A stretch of 64,000 nt of DNA from an uncultured Bacteroidota bacterium (GTDB lineage Bacteria > Bacteroidota > Bacteroidia > Flavobacteriales_D > Crocinitomicaceae), in contig CALCCB010000007.1 in assembly GCA_937899625.1 (NCBI GenBank), forward strand, positions 18,192 through 82,191, in the 5' to 3' direction. The position numbers were made by a program, and so were the translations under genes. Under the pieces are notes generated by a model that made no database searches, was not told the origin of the DNA, and saw only the letters and a list, made by a program, of their open reading frames with translations. Numbering within the stretch: position 1 is the stretch's first letter; each line of letters opens with the position of its first letter. This document shows positions 60,948 to 64,000 of this stretch, one piece after another.

Positions 60948-61969
60948 ATCCTTGATCTGAATCCACCTCCATCACCTGCATTAAATCTTAAAAAGATCTC
61001 AAATCCTCCTCTGGCTTTTGAAACATCAGAAAGGCTTGATAGGTTAATGTCATAAGCAAAACCAGCAGAAACCTGATCCCATTCGAAAATGAATTTCGCC
61101 ACAACGGCATCTTTCCATCTGTTGAATACACCAAGATAAGCTGCCATAGGTCTGGTAAATCCGGTAAACTTAGATCCTTCACTCAAGATATACTTATAGT
61201 TGAATCCCCAAAGGAATTCCTGTGCCGTACCTTGACGATGATAATAGATTCCTGGTAGGAATGATCCACGAGTATTGGCAATTCCAATGTTTGCGTTGGC
61301 AAAAGCCGAGTAGCGAATGTACAATTTATCATCTGCAGCATTCACAAAAGAATAATTAGGTCTGTTCAAGTGGTATGCAGAAAATCCAATGTTAAAGAGG
61401 CGCTGAATATTCTGAGTCATATACCCTTCATCGGTCTTATAAGTGTAAACCATCCCTGCACCCGCATCCAGGTATCCGAACGATTGGTTATCAAATGACT
61501 CTCCTGTTGCCATTGAAGGATCGTAGCTCATTCCGTCATACTGAGTTCCCCATCTACCTGCACTAGGATCAATTGAACGTTGTCCATACCCCGTATAGAT
61601 ACCCAGTCCTAAAGTACTGGATTGGTCAAGGATAAGGTGATAGGCTAGATTTAAATTCACGCAGGTGGAGCTAACTTTTAGATCACCTGCCTTATCGTTG
61701 TAGAAATTTAATCCCCCGGCAATAATTCCTTTTTTTGCCCTTTTGTTTTCGTTGAAGCGAGTGTCAAAAGATGCCGCTATTGTGGAATAGGGCGTAGCAA
61801 CCGAATTCCATTGACTTCTGTAGTTTACAACTCCCTGCATTGGAGAATTTGCTCCTGCCAGAGCAGGGTTCAGTGTCAAAGGGGAGAATTCAGTGTGTGA
61901 GAAATGCACATCCTGAGCAAAGGAGGCTAAGCTCATCAACAAACTACCAAATATGAATACCTTTTTCAT
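60944..61969 (-). CDS. PorP/SprF family type IX secretion membrane protein
   Basis: A 341-residue outer-membrane beta-barrel-like protein with a signal peptide (MKKVFIFGSLLMSLASFAQ). The start of the mature part, DVHFSHTEFSPLTLNPALAG, is the PorP/SprF family mark; further conserved blocks are VVNYRSQWNSVATPY and GLNFYNDKAGDLK. SprF-type proteins work with the T9SS to deliver a particular partner adhesin to the surface, usually encoded next door. Here the upstream gene (24 bases away) is a SprB-repeat protein with a type B sorting domain, so the pair is likely one delivery-cargo unit. The C-terminal end is the usual glycine-rich barrel end (GFEIFLRFNAGDGGG). Confidence 0.92.
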   Translation of the reverse strand: MKKVFIFGSLLMSLASFAQDVHFSHTEFSPLTLNPALAGANSPMQGVVNYRSQWNSVATPYSTIAASFDTRFNENKRAKKGIIAGGLNFYNDKAGDLKVSSTCVNLNLAYHLILDQSSTLGLGIYTGYGQRSIDPSAGRWGTQYDGMSYDPSMATGESFDNQSFGYLDAGAGMVYTYKTDEGYMTQNIQRLFNIGFSAYHLNRPNYSFVNAADDKLYIRYSAFANANIGIANTRGSFLPGIYYHRQGTAQEFLWGFNYKYILSEGSKFTGFTRPMAAYLGVFNRWKDAVVAKFIFEWDQVSAGFAYDINLSSLSDVSKARGGFEIFLRFNAGDGGGFRSRI

Positions 61970-61992
61970 GAGTATTTTTCTTAATTCTAAAA

Positions 61993-64000
61993 TTACCTAA
62001 TTACAGTGAGATTTCCAGATTCCTCGATCACTGTTCCATCGAATAACCTCGCATTTAACTTGTATGCATATACTCCGGAATTAACCTCTTTTCCTTTGTA
62101 TAAACCGTCCCAGCAAATTGTTTTATCAGAAGTCTCAAAGACTTTTTCTCCCCATCTGTTATAAACTGCATACGTCAATTCTGCAATACAGCTACCCATA
62201 ACACAAAGTACATTGTTTGCTGCAGGCCCTGTTCCGTTCGGCGAGAAGACAGTCGGTACATACAAATCACCGCAAACTTGAGTAACCGTTATTATAGCTA
62301 TTGCAGTTCCTGTACATCCTGATGCGTCAGTCCCTGTCACAGTGTAGGTAGTAGAAATTGATGGTGAGGCAATTGGGTTTTGACAATCTGAACAACTTAA
62401 TCCGTTGGTTGGAGACCATGAATAGGTATCTGCTCCAGTTGCATTCAATTGAACAGATTCCCCGGCATTGATCGACCATACTCCCGGAGTTACAGCAACA
62501 TTTAATGAACCAATAACATCAATAGAATAACTTTCTGTCGAGCTACAACTATTGGCATCGGTAACAGTTACGGAGTAGTTGCCGGCACTTAATCCGGTGA
62601 TTGAGCTTGTAGTTTCTCCATTTGGAATCCAAGAATAGGTGTACGGTCCAGATCCTCCAGTGGCTGAAACTGAAATTTGTCCATCACTATTTCCACATGA
62701 AGCATCTGTGATTGTTTCAGTTACTGATATTGCAGTTGGGCTGCCAATAGTTACTGAAGCAGTTCCGATGCAACCGGTATCGTCAGTCACTGTTACAGTA
62801 TAGTTTCCTGCGGCTAGTCCGGTAGCTGTATCTGTTGAACCTCCTGAAGGACTCCAGCTATAAGTATAAGGCGAAGTTCCTCCTGTAGCAGTTGCTGTAG
62901 CCGAACCGTCGTTTGTTCCGAAGCATGAAGCATCTGAAGATGAGCTTATGCTCACCGTTGGTCCTCCAATGGATGACACGGTGAAGTTCACTGTTGCCTG
63001 ACAACCATTTTGGTCCGTGGCTGTTACAGTGTAGGATCCTGCAGCAATATTTGTCGCTGAGGCACTGGTACTCACATTTGGTGTCCAAGTATAGGTTAAA
63101 GCTCCGGTTCCACCTGCGCCCGTCACAGTAGCCGAACCATCTGAAACGCCACAGTTAGCAGGTGTAATCGTTCCTTGAGTCAGTGTAACCGCAGTAGGTT
63201 CGTTGATCGTAACGGTGGTAGAGTTGGCACATCCATTTTGATCTGTAACGGTCACAGTGTAAGTATCTGCTGCCAGAGCTGATTGAGTTGTTCCAGTTAA
63301 GTTACCTGGTGTCCAGTTATAAGTCAGGGTTCCTGTTCCTCCAGTTCCTGATACCGCAGCGGAGCCATCGTTATCACCATTACACGTTACATTACTTGAA
63401 TTCGTTAGTGAAATACTTGGACCACCATTCGATCCGACCGTTGCACTAGCAGTTGTTGTACAACCATTGGCATCGGTCACGGTCACTGAATAACTGCCAG
63501 AAGCCAGATTCGAAGCAGTTGCAGATGATCCTCCTGATGGAGACCATGCGTAAGTGTATCCAGAAGTACCTCCAGTTGGATTAACTGTTGCAGATCCATT
63601 ATTGGATCCACAAGTAGCAGGTGTCGTTGTAGTGCTCGCAGCAAGTGCAGACGAAGGTTGTGTAATTGTTACGGATGTAGTACCCGTGCAACCATTAGCA
63701 TCTGAAATATTCACAGTATAAACATTTCCAGATAAAGAAGATTGAGTCCCTCCACTTAAGCTGCCTGGTGTCCATGTGTAGGTGTACGCTGCAGTACCTC
63801 CTGAACCTGTAACAGTGGCAGCACCATTATTGCCACCAAAACAAGATGCGTTTGTTTGTGCTGAAACAGAACCTGTAATTGTAATTCCCGAGCATGGATT
63901 CGATCCACAAGCCGGAACTGACCCTGGAGTAATAATTGTCGAATTGCCCGTGTTGTCCGTCACCTGAATTTGAGTCCATCCTCCAGGAGCAGTCATGTTC
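61993..64000 (-). CDS. SprB-repeat adhesin with T9SS type B sorting domain, 5' part outside window
   Basis: The reading frame is open at the window end; the visible 668 residues are the C-terminal part. It holds six SprB-type repeats that alternate between two forms, a C-F/N-G-x-N-x-G form and a C-G-x-x-x-G form (ASCFGGNNGAA, ATCGSNNGSA, VTCNGDNDGSA, ANCGVSDGSA, ASCFGTNDGSA, ASCGNSDGQI). Each ends in a VTD-NGC-type strand. Then come a PKD-like module (AGESVQLNATGADTYSWSP) and a type B sorting domain (YVPTVFSPNG, VYNRWGEKVFE, NSGVYAYKLNARL). It is a predicted surface adhesin, partner of the downstream PorP/SprF protein. The internal start codon at 63996 is not likely to be the true one. Confidence 0.92.
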   Translation of the reverse strand, partial: NMTAPGGWTQIQVTDNTGNSTIITPGSVPACGSNPCSGITITGSVSAQTNASCFGGNNGAATVTGSGGTAAYTYTWTPGSLSGGTQSSLSGNVYTVNISDANGCTGTTSVTITQPSSALAASTTTTPATCGSNNGSATVNPTGGTSGYTYAWSPSGGSSATASNLASGSYSVTVTDANGCTTTASATVGSNGGPSISLTNSSNVTCNGDNDGSAAVSGTGGTGTLTYNWTPGNLTGTTQSALAADTYTVTVTDQNGCANSTTVTINEPTAVTLTQGTITPANCGVSDGSATVTGAGGTGALTYTWTPNVSTSASATNIAAGSYTVTATDQNGCQATVNFTVSSIGGPTVSISSSSDASCFGTNDGSATATATGGTSPYTYSWSPSGGSTDTATGLAAGNYTVTVTDDTGCIGTASVTIGSPTAISVTETITDASCGNSDGQISVSATGGSGPYTYSWIPNGETTSSITGLSAGNYSVTVTDANSCSSTESYSIDVIGSLNVAVTPGVWSINAGESVQLNATGADTYSWSPTNGLSCSDCQNPIASPSISTTYTVTGTDASGCTGTAIAIITVTQVCGDLYVPTVFSPNGTGPAANNVLCVMGSCIAELTYAVYNRWGEKVFETSDKTICWDGLYKGKEVNSGVYAYKLNARLFDGTVIEESGNLTVIR

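Noticed and set aside
62370..63900. A CRISPR-like or tandem-repeat noncoding array
   Set aside because: The repeats are codon-phased SprB units (~75 codons) with variable third positions inside one long reading frame, not short identical direct repeats with spacers.

Overview
The window comes from a chromosome of a Bacteroidota bacterium, most likely a Flavobacteriia/Flavobacteriales member (Cryomorphaceae/Crocinitomicaceae-like). The evidence is: type IX secretion (T9SS) sorting domains of types A and B, a PorP/SprF protein next to a SprB-repeat adhesin, Bacteroidota-only families (DUF4270, the short GT5 glycogen-synthase-like protein, the DUF349 coiled-coil protein), AT-rich intergenic DNA, and many promoters of the Bacteroidota form TTG-N20/21-TAnnTTTG. 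I see no phage, insertion sequence, CRISPR array, rRNA or tRNA. This is mostly core genome with a few envelope and pigment clusters.

Layout. 1-4.5 kb (minus): hemW, an S9 peptidase, a VanZ-like protein and the start of an aldehyde dehydrogenase. 4.6-9 kb: a small unknown gene, then (minus) M20 dipeptidase, LEA-type lipoprotein, engB and glycyl-tRNA synthetase. 9.2-19.6 kb: a large T9SS type B protein, a cytochrome b-like/cytochrome c/hflX operon, secreted amidohydrolases (the second interrupted by an in-frame TAG) and a T9SS type A protein. 19.8-27.4 kb: superoxide dismutase, NifU/Mrp iron-sulfur genes, a lipoprotein, a CarH-like B12/MerR regulator, and an operon of phosphoglucose/phosphomannose isomerase, lipB, a serine hydrolase and an unknown gene. 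27.4-31.8 kb (minus): an envelope glycan cluster (LTA-synthase-like sulfatase, GT-C glycosyltransferase, GT9 heptosyltransferase). 31.8-34.8 kb: thioredoxin and a membrane pyrophosphatase with a Cys/His/Met-rich tail. 34.8-39.7 kb: acyltransferase, a VOC/SDR pair and a VWA protein, followed by a 426-base gap holding a duplicated element of about 110 bp. 40.1-45 kb (minus): an orphan histidine kinase and pfkB-DUF349-membrane protein. 45.1-50.8 kb: AsmA-like, YyaL-like and an unknown secreted protein. 50.8-54 kb (minus): a carotenoid end-group operon. 54-61 kb: glmS-DUF4270-GT5 facing panC-panD-flippase-hldE C-domain. 61-64 kb: PorP/SprF and a truncated SprB-like adhesin.

The genes combine into a few themes: cell-surface display through T9SS and gliding-type adhesins; envelope polymer synthesis (LTA-synthase-like enzyme, GT9, GT-C, heptose-nucleotide gene, GlmS amino sugar); iron-sulfur and redox upkeep (NifU, Mrp, SOD, thioredoxin, cytochromes); and a carotenoid pathway whose gene content (CruF-type hydratase, CrtZ hydroxylase, lycopene cyclase) points to a hydroxylated monocyclic pigment. 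A photoreceptor-type B12 regulator lies elsewhere in the window.

The observations I rate highest are: (i) an in-frame TGA in the pyrophosphatase gene followed by 27 more in-frame, Cys-rich codons; (ii) five genes whose -7 promoter element ends 4-5 nt before the start codon, implying leaderless or near-leaderless mRNAs; (iii) the duplicated intergenic element after the VWA gene; and (iv) the CarH-like regulator that keeps the W-x9-EH photoreceptor motif. No single complete novel system is evident; most of the window is ordinary.
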